62,902 nt of DNA from Cohnella xylanilytica (GTDB taxonomy: Bacteria; Bacillota; Bacilli; Paenibacillales; Paenibacillaceae): contig NZ_JACJVR010000024.1 in NCBI RefSeq assembly GCF_014212175.1, forward strand, positions 1 to 62,902. The letters are read 5' to 3'. Under the pieces are notes generated by a model. It ran no database searches and was not told where the DNA came from. It saw only the letters and a program-made list of their open reading frames with translations. Made by a program: the position numbers and the translations under genes. Shown here one piece after another: positions 8,128 through 16,900 of this stretch (the first letter of the stretch is position 1; the number at the start of each line of letters is the position of its first letter).

Positions 8128-9387
8128 GCGGACCGGATCGTCCGCGTATTCGCCGGGCCGTCCGAGCAGATAGCCTTGGCCGAAGTCGATCCCGACCCGC
8201 CGCGCCAGCCTCAGCTCCTCCGGCCTCTCGATTCCTTCCGCCACCGTCCGGATGTTCATCCGCTTGGCGAAGCGGACGAACGTCCGCAGCATCTGCTTCT
8301 TCATCTCGTCCCGATCCGCGTTCTGCACGAGCGACTTGTCGACCTTGATGTAATCCGGGCTCAGCTCGACGATCGATTGCAGCGACGAATAGCCGGCCCC
8401 CGCGTCGTCGATGGCGATCTCGTACCCTTGGCTCCGATAATGCCGCAGAATCTTCTTCGCCTCTTCGAAGTCGTCGATCGAACTCCGCTCCGTCAGCTCC
8501 AGGACGACCTGACCCGGCTGCAGCCCTCTCTGCCTCAGCCATTGCGCCGTCTGCCCGGAGACGAATCCGGGATCGTTCATGATGCCCAGCGTGACGTTGA
8601 TGAAAATCTTCTGAACCCCGTTCAGCGAAGGGCTGCTTCCGATCGCCTTCTCCCGCGCCAGACGGTCCAGCGCGAAGGCGTAGCCCTCCCGCTCGGCGAA
8701 GTTGAACAGCGCGAGCGGCCCGTCGAACCGGCTCCCGGGCGGGCAGCGGGTCAACGCCTCGTAGCCGAACACTTCCCCCGTGCCGATTCTCGTGATCGGC
8801 TGGTACACGCTGCGGATGCTTCGCTCCTTAAGCAGCCGCTCCATCTCCGCCCGCAGCTCCAGGTCCGCCGAATCCCGGTCCCCGGACAGGCTCCGCATGC
8901 GTCCGACCGCGGCCAGCATGCCTTCGTACAGCGAATCCTTAAGATCGATTCCCGCCTTCAAGGGCAGAACGGCGGCCCCGGTTCCGCGAACGGCGACGCC
9001 GGAAGCCTCAATCGGCGCCGTCCCCGCCTCCGCCGACAGCAGGCGCCTCAGCCTTCCGGCCACCCGCGTCAGGTGCGCTTCCGCCGCAGTTCCCGCTCCT
9101 CCCCGGACCGGGATCTCCACGCCGATCCAGAGATGACTCCCCAGCTCGTCCACGAACCACAGCCTCTCGCCGGGGAAGGCCTTCGCGAGCCAATCGTTCC
9201 ATCGGCCGTCATTCGAATTCGCTCCTTCCGGGTCCGCGGCGACGGAAGAGGCGCCGGATTCGGCGTCTCTCCGATCGATGCAGACGAGGCCGATCGAAGC
9301 CGCCTCGGCTTCCCGGCCCGACGCGAGCTCCGTTACGCGCTCCTTCAGCCGTTCCCATCCGTTTATATTCAACCAGGATGTCATCAT
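8107..9387 (-). CDS. EAL-domain cyclic-di-GMP phosphodiesterase
   Basis: This is a probable c-di-GMP hydrolase of 426 residues. The N-terminal ~170 residues have no catalytic signature and resemble a degenerate GGDEF-like or sensor domain. The C-terminal EAL domain has all key motifs: GYEALTR, INVTLGI with the metal-binding Asn, LELTERS, AIDDAGAGYSS, IKVDKSL and VAEGIERPEE. It should therefore be active. No membrane helix is seen. The start at 9387 overlaps the stop of the upstream diguanylate cyclase gene (ATGA), so the two opposing enzymes are translationally coupled. An open frame extends further upstream, but it is only the shadow of that gene. Confidence 0.88.
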   Translation of the reverse strand: MMTSWLNINGWERLKERVTELASGREAEAASIGLVCIDRRDAESGASSVAADPEGANSNDGRWNDWLAKAFPGERLWFVDELGSHLWIGVEIPVRGGAGTAAEAHLTRVAGRLRRLLSAEAGTAPIEASGVAVRGTGAAVLPLKAGIDLKDSLYEGMLAAVGRMRSLSGDRDSADLELRAEMERLLKERSIRSVYQPITRIGTGEVFGYEALTRCPPGSRFDGPLALFNFAEREGYAFALDRLAREKAIGSSPSLNGVQKIFINVTLGIMNDPGFVSGQTAQWLRQRGLQPGQVVLELTERSSIDDFEEAKKILRHYRSQGYEIAIDDAGAGYSSLQSIVELSPDYIKVDKSLVQNADRDEMKKQMLRTFVRFAKRMNIRTVAEGIERPEELRLARRVGIDFGQGYLLGRPGEYADDPVRDGLPNG

Positions 9388-11984
9388 GATGTGGACTCCG
9401 TTCCAACCGTAATTGTTGACATCGTTCCGCCGGCCGGCGACCAGGAGAGGGATTCCCAGACGAGCGCGTTGCCCCGCTGCCTCTTCGCCCGCTTCTTCAG
9501 CAGAGCCGCCCTCTCCGCGAGCAGATCCGGCGTCCAGCCTCCCGTCTGCTCGCAGAGCAGAAGGGACAAGGACAGCGAGAGCCCGTCCGCGTCCGCGGGC
9601 AAGCCGTCCCGGTCGAGCACGGGGCCCGCGTCCTTGCCGACATAGCCGGAGATGCCTTTCTCGAATTGTTCGAGGATCGCGCTGGCCAGCTCGATCGAGC
9701 CGTCGCACGCCGAGACGACGATGAAGTCGTCCCCGCCGATATGCCCGACGAAGCCGTCTTCTTGGCCTTGCGCCCGGGCGCAGGCGAGCAGCGTCTCCGC
9801 GGTGAAGCGGATCACCTCGTCGCCGCGGTGGAAGCCGAACCGATCGTTGAACCATTTGAAGTGGTCGACGTCGGCGTAGAGCACCGCGAACGGCTTGCCG
9901 TCGCCGATTCGCCTCGTCAGCTCCCGGCGGATCGGCTCGTTGCCCGGCAGGCCGGTCAGCGGGTTGGCCCATTGGGCGTCGGCCATGCGGGCGTGCGTCA
10001 CCCACTCGAGCAGCGCCCGGATCGAGGCGATTCCCCGGACGACGCCGTCCCTCGTCACGACGACGGCGTCGTACAGCTTGTCCGGCTCGCGGGACATCGC
10101 CATCTGCGAGACGAGATCGATCGGCGTCGCCTCGTCGACGGTCATCGGCTGGGTATCCATGATTTTGCCGACGGGGCGGTTCCAATAGAGGGGCAGCCCG
10201 AATTGGCCGGACAGCATCTGATGCAGCTTCTCCTTCATGAGCAGGCCGACGGGGCGGCCTTCCTCCGCGATGACGAAGCCGTGCGCCTCCCGATGGCTCT
10301 CGAAGTGCCGGGCGATCTCCGACACGGGCGTATCCCGGCCGAACGTCTCCACCGGCATCGTCAGCTCCGACAGCGAGCCGGCCTCCTTGCGGTAGCGCTT
10401 GTTCACTTCGAAGCGGATTCTCTCCCGGACGGAGGGCGCGGTGGCGGAAGGCTTCGCTTCCTCCGGGCCGATCCAGCTTCCCCGGCCGTACCCGATCCCG
10501 CCGGAGACGAGCGGCCCGAGCTGGGATTCCCGATCGATGCCGGTCGCCAGAAGGACGACTTGCTCCTTGCGCGCCAGCGCGGCGAGCGCCCCGAGAAGCG
10601 TCTCGTCGACCGTTCGGCCCGGATGCCGGGTCAACGTTCCCGCCGCCGGCGAAGCCTCGCCCGATGGCCGCCCGGAGCCGCCGCTGCCTCCGATGCCGCT
10701 AGAGCCGCCGGAGCCGTCAAGGTCCCGCTCCATCCAGCTCACGTCGATCTCGGCGTAATCCGGGTGCAGCTCCAGCATTCGCCGCAGCGAATTCCGGTCG
10801 ACGGAGAGCCCGGAGAGGGAGATGCGGAAGCCCTGCACGCGGTAATGACGCAACGCGGCGCGGAGCGCCCGTTCGTCGAGCTCTTCCCCTTCGGGCCTTA
10901 GGGCGAACCGAAGCACGACGTGCTCCGGCCTTAAGCCCGCGGCTTCGATGCGCCTTAACGTCGTCCCGGGATACAGCCTCGCGTCGTAGATGATGCCGGC
11001 CGGCACCGGAAGGAACAGCTTCGCTTCCCCGCGGCGTATCGGCAAGCCGCGGATCGCCGTCTCGCGGAACCGCCGGTCGCATTCGTACAGCCGTCCGCCC
11101 GCTTCGGCTTCGGCGAACATCTCGTCCGCCGGCCATCTCTCGCCGGTAGAGACGCGGTACGGAACCGCCTCGTAGCCGAACAAGGTGCCGTCCAGCAGCG
11201 AGACGATCGGCGAATAACGCACTTCGAAGTCCAAGCTGCCTTCAGACGGAATCGAGCGAGACGGCCTGCACCGAAGCTCGGACGACGGCGCCAGCGATCG
11301 CCGCCAGGCCGTCTGCCACGCGGCGAGAAGGGCGTTCTCCGTCCGGCTTCCGTCCGCCCTTCTCCGCTCCTCGCTGTCGGCCTCCTCCCGGTTGGGCCTC
11401 TCCCGATCGAACCGCTCCACCTCGGCTGCCCCGCAGCGAATCGCCGTTTGCCCGCCAAGCCGCTTCGCCGCTTTCCCCGCCATCGCCGCGGCGATCATAT
11501 CGCGCAGCAGATAAGCGAGACGGCCGAGCAAGTCGTCTTCGCTGCCTCTCCACTGGACGTCCCGAGCGCAGGCGAGCAGGATGAGCTCGGTTCCGGATTG
11601 CTTCCAATAGACCTCGCAGTCGGAATCGACCGAGAACCGCAGCGCGATGCTGCGGAACAGTCTCCGCATCCGCAAGGCTTCGGTCCGGCCGAATCCGCCT
11701 CGGCTCCCTTCGCCGTCGAGCGATCCGCCGGCAATGGATCGGCCCGCGATCGATCCGCCGAAGGCCTGTCCTCCGAGGTCGTTCGCCTCTCCGCCGTCTC
11801 CCCGGTTCGCTGGAGCGGCGCCGCCGCTCCAGCTCGCGACGAGCAGGCACACCGAGCCGTTGGCCAGCCTCTCCGCGATCCGCTTCAGCCATTCTCCGTC
11901 CATCCAATCTCCGTTCAACCATGGGCCGTGGCGTTCCTTGCGCACAAGCAACTCCCCCGATTCAATGGACTTTACCGCGAACAT
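9384..11984 (-). CDS. Degenerate EAL - tandem CBS - GGDEF diguanylate cyclase
   Basis: This large soluble signalling protein probably makes c-di-GMP. In order it has an N-terminal ~200-residue region, an EAL-like domain with EAV instead of EAL and without the DD motif (so probably only a binding domain), and a CBS pair (MPVETFGRDTPVSEIARHFE to IASIRALLEW). A C-terminal GGDEF domain follows with active-site GGDDF and FAVLYADVDHFKWFNDRFG. The CBS pair closely resembles the one in the chemoreceptor at 18047-19264. The start is uncertain: ATG at 11984 or 11999, both near GGGAGG, or ATG at 12122 with its own GAGGGG. I prefer the shorter form because a PhoP-box-like pair and a promoter-like stretch lie at 12020-12096. 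Confidence 0.85.
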   Translation of the reverse strand: MFAVKSIESGELLVRKERHGPWLNGDWMDGEWLKRIAERLANGSVCLLVASWSGGAAPANRGDGGEANDLGGQAFGGSIAGRSIAGGSLDGEGSRGGFGRTEALRMRRLFRSIALRFSVDSDCEVYWKQSGTELILLACARDVQWRGSEDDLLGRLAYLLRDMIAAAMAGKAAKRLGGQTAIRCGAAEVERFDRERPNREEADSEERRRADGSRTENALLAAWQTAWRRSLAPSSELRCRPSRSIPSEGSLDFEVRYSPIVSLLDGTLFGYEAVPYRVSTGERWPADEMFAEAEAGGRLYECDRRFRETAIRGLPIRRGEAKLFLPVPAGIIYDARLYPGTTLRRIEAAGLRPEHVVLRFALRPEGEELDERALRAALRHYRVQGFRISLSGLSVDRNSLRRMLELHPDYAEIDVSWMERDLDGSGGSSGIGGSGGSGRPSGEASPAAGTLTRHPGRTVDETLLGALAALARKEQVVLLATGIDRESQLGPLVSGGIGYGRGSWIGPEEAKPSATAPSVRERIRFEVNKRYRKEAGSLSELTMPVETFGRDTPVSEIARHFESHREAHGFVIAEEGRPVGLLMKEKLHQMLSGQFGLPLYWNRPVGKIMDTQPMTVDEATPIDLVSQMAMSREPDKLYDAVVVTRDGVVRGIASIRALLEWVTHARMADAQWANPLTGLPGNEPIRRELTRRIGDGKPFAVLYADVDHFKWFNDRFGFHRGDEVIRFTAETLLACARAQGQEDGFVGHIGGDDFIVVSACDGSIELASAILEQFEKGISGYVGKDAGPVLDRDGLPADADGLSLSLSLLLCEQTGGWTPDLLAERAALLKKRAKRQRGNALVWESLSWSPAGGTMSTITVGTESTS

Positions 11985-12716
11985 CCGCCTAGCCGCCATC
12001 CTCCCGGATAGGGCTCTTGTACTAGTCGAGTATTGTTCATATACCGTATCACCGGGATGTGATGACAAATTCGCCCTTTTGTAAATCGAACGTAAAATCC
12101 GCAGGAATCGACATAACGCCATTGCGTTCCCCCCTCGAGCCTAAGCGCAGCCCGGTCTCTCTCTGGGCGCGCGCTCCCGTTCAGCTCGCTCCATCGCTGC
12201 TATCCTATGTACGCAACCTGATCCCTCCCTTACGCGTCGCCCCCCTACTTTCGGCCCATTCACCTTGTCAAAAAAACTTCTTCCCTCGAGCTCCCTCGCT
12301 CTGCCCGGCGCTCCCATGGCTCCCGCGCCAGCTCCCGCGTGTCGGTTCACCGCCGTCCCAGCCGGGCTTCCGCGTCACCCGACCCTATTTGTTATCCGGG
12401 CTCAGAGTCGCTGATCGGGGTGGAGATCGCGTCGAGTTGAGCTTCTATAGGGGTACCTGGTTCCCGTTACGATTGGGGGAGGCGCTATTGCGCCGCTATT
12501 TCGTTCCGGAAGCCCCTTTTCCCCTCAATTCCCCTAAATAAGGTCGCTGGAGTTCGTTAGAGATTCAAAATGAGCTTATGACGCGAAATAGCATCTCCTG
12601 GTTCGTTAGAGCAAAAAGGGGCCTATGAACCGGAAGCACGGGATTCCGATCGCAACCATGAACGAGACATCCCTGTCTCCATATCCCAAGAAGCTCGTTA
12701 GCGAAAGGGTCATTCG
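11985..12716. other. Intergenic region without a recognised gene
   Basis: This stretch lies between the diguanylate cyclase gene and the phoU terminator. It contains a putative PhoP box (12080-12096) and a C-rich segment. Three short copies of a TCGTTAGAG / TCGTTAGCG motif occur at about 12554-12710. I see no convincing gene on either strand. Confidence 0.5.
12080..12096 (-). promoter_or_regulatory. Weak PhoP-box-like pair upstream of the diguanylate cyclase gene
   Basis: On the minus strand TTTACG and TTTACA are separated by five bases (11-bp period), 96 bases before the preferred start. Only two repeats are present, so this is the weakest of the five candidates. Confidence 0.3.
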
Positions 12717-12750
12717 TAAAAAAAGCCGCGTCCCAAAGCGGAACGCGGCC
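12717..12750 (-). terminator. pst-phoU operon terminator
   Basis: On the minus strand a stem GGCCGCGTTCC...GGGACGCGGC is followed by a run of seven T, just past the phoU stop. Confidence 0.85.
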
Positions 12751-12765
12751 CTCCGATTCTCTCGG

Positions 12766-13425
12766 CTATTGGTTCAAATCCGGTCGCTTGCCGACGACGA
12801 GGAACACGACGCTCTCGCCGATGTTCGTCGCGTGGTCGGCGATCCGCTCGATATAGCGTCCGACGAAGCTGAGGTACATCGCCTGGGTGACCGTCTTCGG
12901 GTTCTCCGCCATGAGCGAGAACATCTCCCGCAGAATCTGCGAATACAGCGCGTCTACCTGGTCGTCGTCCTTGGCCATCTTGTACGCCAGGTCGACGTTC
13001 TCGTCGATGTACGACTGGATCGACTCGACGATCATCGAGCGCACGATAAGCGCCATGCGCGGCAGGTCGTGCAGCGGCTTCATCAGCGTCTGCCCTTCGA
13101 GGCGCAGCACGACCTTCGCGATGTCGACCGACAGATCGCCCATCCGCTCCAGGTCGGAGGAGATCTTCAGCGCCACGAGAATGCGGCGCAAGTCCTTGGC
13201 GACCGGCTGCTGCGTGGCGATCAGCTTCGCTCCCAGATCGGAGATCTTCTCCTCGATCTGGTTGATCAGCGGGTCTTCCTTCACGACGGCTCGCGCCGCT
13301 TCCGCGTCCAGCTTCTCCAGCGCGCTCATCGAATCCGCGAGAGCCCGCTCCACGCGGCCCCCCATCTCGACGAGCATGTTCTGCAGTTGTTCCAGCCCGA
13401 TATCGAATTCCCTGCGCGTCACCAT
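12766..13425 (-). CDS. phoU: Phosphate transport regulator PhoU
   Basis: PhoU links Pst transporter activity to the PhoR kinase and keeps the Pho response off when phosphate is plentiful. The 219-residue product is all-helical with two PhoU three-helix repeats. The metal-binding E/D-rich signatures are visible as LERMGDLSVDIAK and YIERIADHATNIGE. I chose the ATG at 13425, six bases after GGGAG; a GTG four codons upstream is also open. It is the last gene of the pst operon, 20 bases after pstB. Confidence 0.95.
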   Translation of the reverse strand: MVTRREFDIGLEQLQNMLVEMGGRVERALADSMSALEKLDAEAARAVVKEDPLINQIEEKISDLGAKLIATQQPVAKDLRRILVALKISSDLERMGDLSVDIAKVVLRLEGQTLMKPLHDLPRMALIVRSMIVESIQSYIDENVDLAYKMAKDDDQVDALYSQILREMFSLMAENPKTVTQAMYLSFVGRYIERIADHATNIGESVVFLVVGKRPDLNQ

Positions 13426-13444
13426 CGATTCTCCCACATCCCCT

Positions 13445-14194
13445 TCATCCGAATCTTCCCGAGATATAATCTTCCGTCCGCTGATCGACCGGCGAGGAGA
13501 ACAGCGTCTGCGTATCCGCCGCTTCCACCACTTCCCCGTTCAGGAAAAACACCGTGCGGTCCGAGATGCGCGCCGCTTGATGCATATTGTGGGTGACCAT
13601 GACGATCGTGTATTGCTTGCACAGCTCGCGGGTCAGCTCTTCGATCTTCGTCGTCGAGATCGGGTCGAGCGCCGACGTCGATTCGTCCATGAGCAGAATG
13701 TCCGGCTCCACGGCGAGCGCGCGGGCGATGCACAGCCGCTGCTGCTGGCCGCCGGACAGGCTCCAGGCCGACTTCTTCAGCACGTCCTTCACTTCTTCCC
13801 ACAAGGACGCGGACCGAAGGCTCTTCTCCACCAGCTCGTCGAGCTCCGCCTTCTTCGTCCTTCCGTGAAGCCGGGGCCCGTACGCCACGTTGTCGTAGAT
13901 CGACTTCGGGAACGGGTTCGGCTGCTGGAACACCATCCCGACGCGCTTGCGCAGGAATTCGACCTCCGTGTCCGAAGCGTAAATATCGCGTCCCTGAATC
14001 GAGACGGTCCCTTCGATCCGCACGCCCGGAATCGAGTCGTTCATCCGGTTCAGCGTGCGCAGCAGCGTCGACTTCCCGCAGCCGGAAGGACCGATGAAGG
14101 CCGTGACGCTGCGTTCCGGGATCGACAGGTCCACGTTCTTCAGGGCTTGGAACTCGCCGTAATACAATTGAAGCTTCTCGATCTCGATAATCAT
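13445..14194 (-). CDS. pstB: Phosphate ABC transporter ATP-binding protein, second copy
   Basis: PstB powers phosphate import by PstSCA. The 249-residue protein has Walker [10 protein letters not shown], the PstB-specific RMNDSIPG, signature LSGGQQQR and the His-switch VTHNMHQA. The Walker B region reads [12 protein letters not shown]: a Ser replaces the usual Pro after the catalytic Glu. It follows a first pstB by 32 bases. Two pstB genes in tandem also occur in B. subtilis (pstBA/pstBB). The start at 14194 is supported by AGGAG eight bases before; the longer open frame is read-through of the upstream gene in another frame. Confidence 0.94.
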   Translation of the reverse strand: MIIEIEKLQLYYGEFQALKNVDLSIPERSVTAFIGPSGCGKSTLLRTLNRMNDSIPGVRIEGTVSIQGRDIYASDTEVEFLRKRVGMVFQQPNPFPKSIYDNVAYGPRLHGRTKKAELDELVEKSLRSASLWEEVKDVLKKSAWSLSGGQQQRLCIARALAVEPDILLMDESTSALDPISTTKIEELTRELCKQYTIVMVTHNMHQAARISDRTVFFLNGEVVEAADTQTLFSSPVDQRTEDYISGRFG

Positions 14195-14226
14195 GAGGCC
14201 AGCTCCTTCTCCTCTCCGGTCGCCGC

Positions 14227-14985
14227 TTAGCCGAAGCGCCCCGAGATGTAATCGTCCGTCGACTTCCGGGACGGGTTCGTGAACATTCTGTTCGTGTCGT
14301 CGTATTCGATCAGGTCGCCGAGGAAGAAGAACGCCGTCTTGTCCGAGATCCGGGCCGCCTGCTGCATGTTGTGCGTAACGATGACGATCGTGTATTCCTT
14401 CTTCAGCTCGGCGATCAGCTCTTCGATTTTGGCGGTGGACACCGGATCGAGCGCCGACGCCGGTTCGTCCATGAGCAGAATGCTCGGGCGCACCGCCAGC
14501 GATCGGGCGATGCACAGCCGCTGCTGCTGACCGCCGGACAACGCGAGGCCCGACTGGTGCAGACGGTCCTTCACTTCGTCCCACAGAGCCGTCTTGCGCA
14601 GGCATTCCTCGACGATCCGGTCAAGCTCCTTCTTATTGCGGATTCCGTGATAGCGCGGTCCGAAGGCGACGTTCTCGTAGATCGACTTGTGAAAAGGGTT
14701 CGGGCGCTGCCAGACCATGCCGATCTTCTGGCGCAGGCGAACGACGTCCGTCCCCGGATCGCAGATGTTCTCTCCGCCGATCCAGACCTCGCCTTCGATG
14801 CGGGCCCCGGGAATCAGATCGTTCATCCGGTTCAGCGACCGGAGGAACGTCGACTTGCCGCACCCGGAAGGCCCGATCAGCGCGACGACCTGGCGGTCGG
14901 GGAAGTCCATGCTGATCTTTTTGACCGCATGCTTCTCGCCGTAATACACCGATAGATCCTTCGTATAGAAAGCGTGCTCGCTCAT
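14227..14985 (-). CDS. pstB: Phosphate ABC transporter ATP-binding protein, first copy
   Basis: This is the first of two ATPase subunits, 252 residues. Walker [28 protein letters not shown], Walker [13 protein letters not shown] and VTHNMQQA are all canonical. It shares roughly two thirds of its residues with the second copy by eye. The ATG has AGGAGGAG six bases upstream and lies nine bases after pstA. The pairing of each ATPase with the PstC-PstA channel cannot be told from sequence. Confidence 0.95.
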   Translation of the reverse strand: MSEHAFYTKDLSVYYGEKHAVKKISMDFPDRQVVALIGPSGCGKSTFLRSLNRMNDLIPGARIEGEVWIGGENICDPGTDVVRLRQKIGMVWQRPNPFHKSIYENVAFGPRYHGIRNKKELDRIVEECLRKTALWDEVKDRLHQSGLALSGGQQQRLCIARSLAVRPSILLMDEPASALDPVSTAKIEELIAELKKEYTIVIVTHNMQQAARISDKTAFFFLGDLIEYDDTNRMFTNPSRKSTDDYISGRFG

Positions 14986-14994
14986 GGGCTCCTC

Positions 14995-15882
14995 CTACTT
15001 GCTCGCGGTTAATTTGCGGTACAGGGCGCGGCCGAACCAACGGGCGCCCAGGTTGAACAGCAGCACCATGATGACCAGCACGGCGGAAGCCCCCGCCGCG
15101 ATCTCGGGAGCGTCGGGCGCCAGCCCTTCGCTGTTGATCTTCCAGATATGGACCGCCAGCGTCTCCGCGGGGCGGAGCGGATTGAGCGGCGAGGTCGGGT
15201 GCAGCGGATTCCAGTCGGTGAAGTCGAGGCGCGGCGAGCTCATCCCCGCGGTGAACAGCAAGGCGGCGGCTTCGCCGAATACCCGGCCGGCGGCCAGAAT
15301 CGAGCCCGTCACGATCGACGGAAGCGCGACCGGCAGCATGACGGACGTGATCGTTTTCCACCGGGACATCCCGAGCGCGAGGCCGGCTTCCTTCTGCTCC
15401 CGGGGCACGCTGCGCAGCGACTGCTCCGTCAGGCGGACCATCATCGGCAGGTTGAACACCGTCAGCGCCAGCGCGCCGGACAGCAGCGAATAGCCGAGGT
15501 TGAACGTGTTGACGATAACGAGAAGGCCGAACAGACCGACGACGATAGAAGGGAACGAGGACAGCACTTCCACCACGAGGCGGATGAAGCCGGTGAGCCG
15601 GTTCGGCTTCGCGTACTCGCTCATATAGATCCCCGCTCCGAGACCGAGCGGGATGGTTATGATCATAGTCAGGACCAGCAGGAACAGCGAGTTGAACAAT
15701 TGCGGCCCGATGCCGCCCCCCTCCTTGATCGCTTGCGGGAAGGAGGTCAGGAAGTGGAAGTCGATGTGCCGGACGCCGCGCACGAGAAGGAAGCCGAGCA
15801 GCCCGGCGAGAACGGCCATAATCAGAACGGCTACGGCGATAATGACTCCGGTGGCGATCCGGTCGACGGTCTTCGCTCTCAT
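14995..15882 (-). CDS. pstA: Phosphate ABC transporter permease PstA
   Basis: PstA is one half of the inner-membrane phosphate channel. The 295-residue protein has six membrane helices. The permease coupling loop reads EQKEAGLALGMSRWKTITSVMLP (EAA motif, here about residues 175-200). The start at 15882 overlaps the pstC stop as ATGA, showing translational coupling. The longer open frame upstream is the antiphase shadow of pstC. Confidence 0.95.
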   Translation of the reverse strand: MRAKTVDRIATGVIIAVAVLIMAVLAGLLGFLLVRGVRHIDFHFLTSFPQAIKEGGGIGPQLFNSLFLLVLTMIITIPLGLGAGIYMSEYAKPNRLTGFIRLVVEVLSSFPSIVVGLFGLLVIVNTFNLGYSLLSGALALTVFNLPMMVRLTEQSLRSVPREQKEAGLALGMSRWKTITSVMLPVALPSIVTGSILAAGRVFGEAAALLFTAGMSSPRLDFTDWNPLHPTSPLNPLRPAETLAVHIWKINSEGLAPDAPEIAAGASAVLVIMVLLFNLGARWFGRALYRKLTASK

Positions 15883-16817
15883 CGCTTCACTCTCCTCTCC
15901 AGCATGCGGACGACGAAGACGAACAGGAACGTCATCATCAGCAAGATGAGCGCAAGGCTCCATAACGCGTTATTGTGAAGCGAGCCGGAAGTCGTGTTGC
16001 CCATCTCCAGCGTAATGATGGAAGTCAGCGTCGTGGCCGACTCGAACAGCGAATGCGGAATATGCGGCGCGTTGCCGATAACCATCTGCACGGCGAGCGC
16101 CTCGCCGAACGCGCGCGCGATGCCGAGCACGACGCCGGTCAGCAGCGAAGGCAGCGTCGTCGGCAGAATGATGCGCGAGATCGTCTGCCATCTCGTCGCT
16201 CCGAGAGCGTACGAGCCTTCCTTCAGACCGTTCGGCAGGCTGCGGAGCGAGTCCGTCGCGATCGTGGTGATCGTCGGCAGAATCATGATCGACAGCACGA
16301 GAGCGCCGGCCAGCACGCCGACCCCTTGTCCGGGGAACGTATCCCGCAGGAACGGCACGATGACGGACAGGCCGACGAAGCCGTAGACGACGGACGGGAT
16401 GCCCGCCAGCAGCTCGATCGCCGGCTGCAGCACGGTCTTGCCGAACTTCGGCATGATCTCCGTCATATAGATCGAAGCGCAGAAGGCGAGCGGAGCGGCG
16501 ATGATCGCGGCGAACAGGGAAGTCGCGAACGAGCCGAACAGGAACGGCAGCGCGCCGAACAGCGGCGGCTCCCCTTCCGGCTTCCACTTGAGGCCCAGCA
16601 GCATGTCCTTCAGCGCGACTCCCTGGGATACGAACGGCGCGAGGCCGCGGGACGCGATGAAGTAAACGATGGAGAAGATGGTCACGATCATGAGCAAAAC
16701 GCAGAAGTATACATAGATCTTGCCGCGAATCTCTTCGGCGACGTGCCGCTGCTTCCGCTCGCGCGGCTTCGCGCCGGATTCGGCGGATGATTGAACGTTG
16801 GACGTTGGTATATTCAT
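15879..16817 (-). CDS. pstC: Phosphate ABC transporter permease PstC
   Basis: PstC is the partner permease of PstA. It has 312 residues, a charged cytoplasmic N-terminus of about 30 residues and six membrane helices. The coupling loop contains LKEGSYALGATRWQTI. The start ATG lies four bases after a strong stem-loop that includes its Shine-Dalgarno sequence (16822-16848). The spacer to pstS is 83 bases. Expression below that of pstS is expected, as in other pst operons. Confidence 0.95.
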   Translation of the reverse strand: MNIPTSNVQSSAESGAKPRERKQRHVAEEIRGKIYVYFCVLLMIVTIFSIVYFIASRGLAPFVSQGVALKDMLLGLKWKPEGEPPLFGALPFLFGSFATSLFAAIIAAPLAFCASIYMTEIMPKFGKTVLQPAIELLAGIPSVVYGFVGLSVIVPFLRDTFPGQGVGVLAGALVLSIMILPTITTIATDSLRSLPNGLKEGSYALGATRWQTISRIILPTTLPSLLTGVVLGIARAFGEALAVQMVIGNAPHIPHSLFESATTLTSIITLEMGNTTSGSLHNNALWSLALILLMMTFLFVFVVRMLERRVKR

Positions 16818-16821
16818 GCAA

Positions 16822-16848
16822 GCCTCTCCTTTAACGGCAAGGAGAGGC
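16822..16848 (-). promoter_or_regulatory. Stem-loop masking the pstC ribosome site
   Basis: In the pstS-pstC gap the minus strand forms a perfect 10-bp stem, GCCTCTCCTT with AAGGAGAGGC, around a 7-base loop. The 3' arm is the pstC Shine-Dalgarno sequence. There is no T-run, so it is more likely to cut translation or stabilise the pstS message than to terminate transcription. Confidence 0.65.
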
Positions 16849-16900
16849 GCACAGTTGTCCGCCTCTCGCCGCTTGAGATCATCTCGATCCGCTCGGGTTC

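Noticed and set aside
9388..10185. N-terminal extension of the EAL protein to 692 residues
   Set aside because: This part overlaps the CBS-GGDEF gene in another frame and is Arg-rich shadow sequence; the ATGA overlap gives the proper start at 9387.
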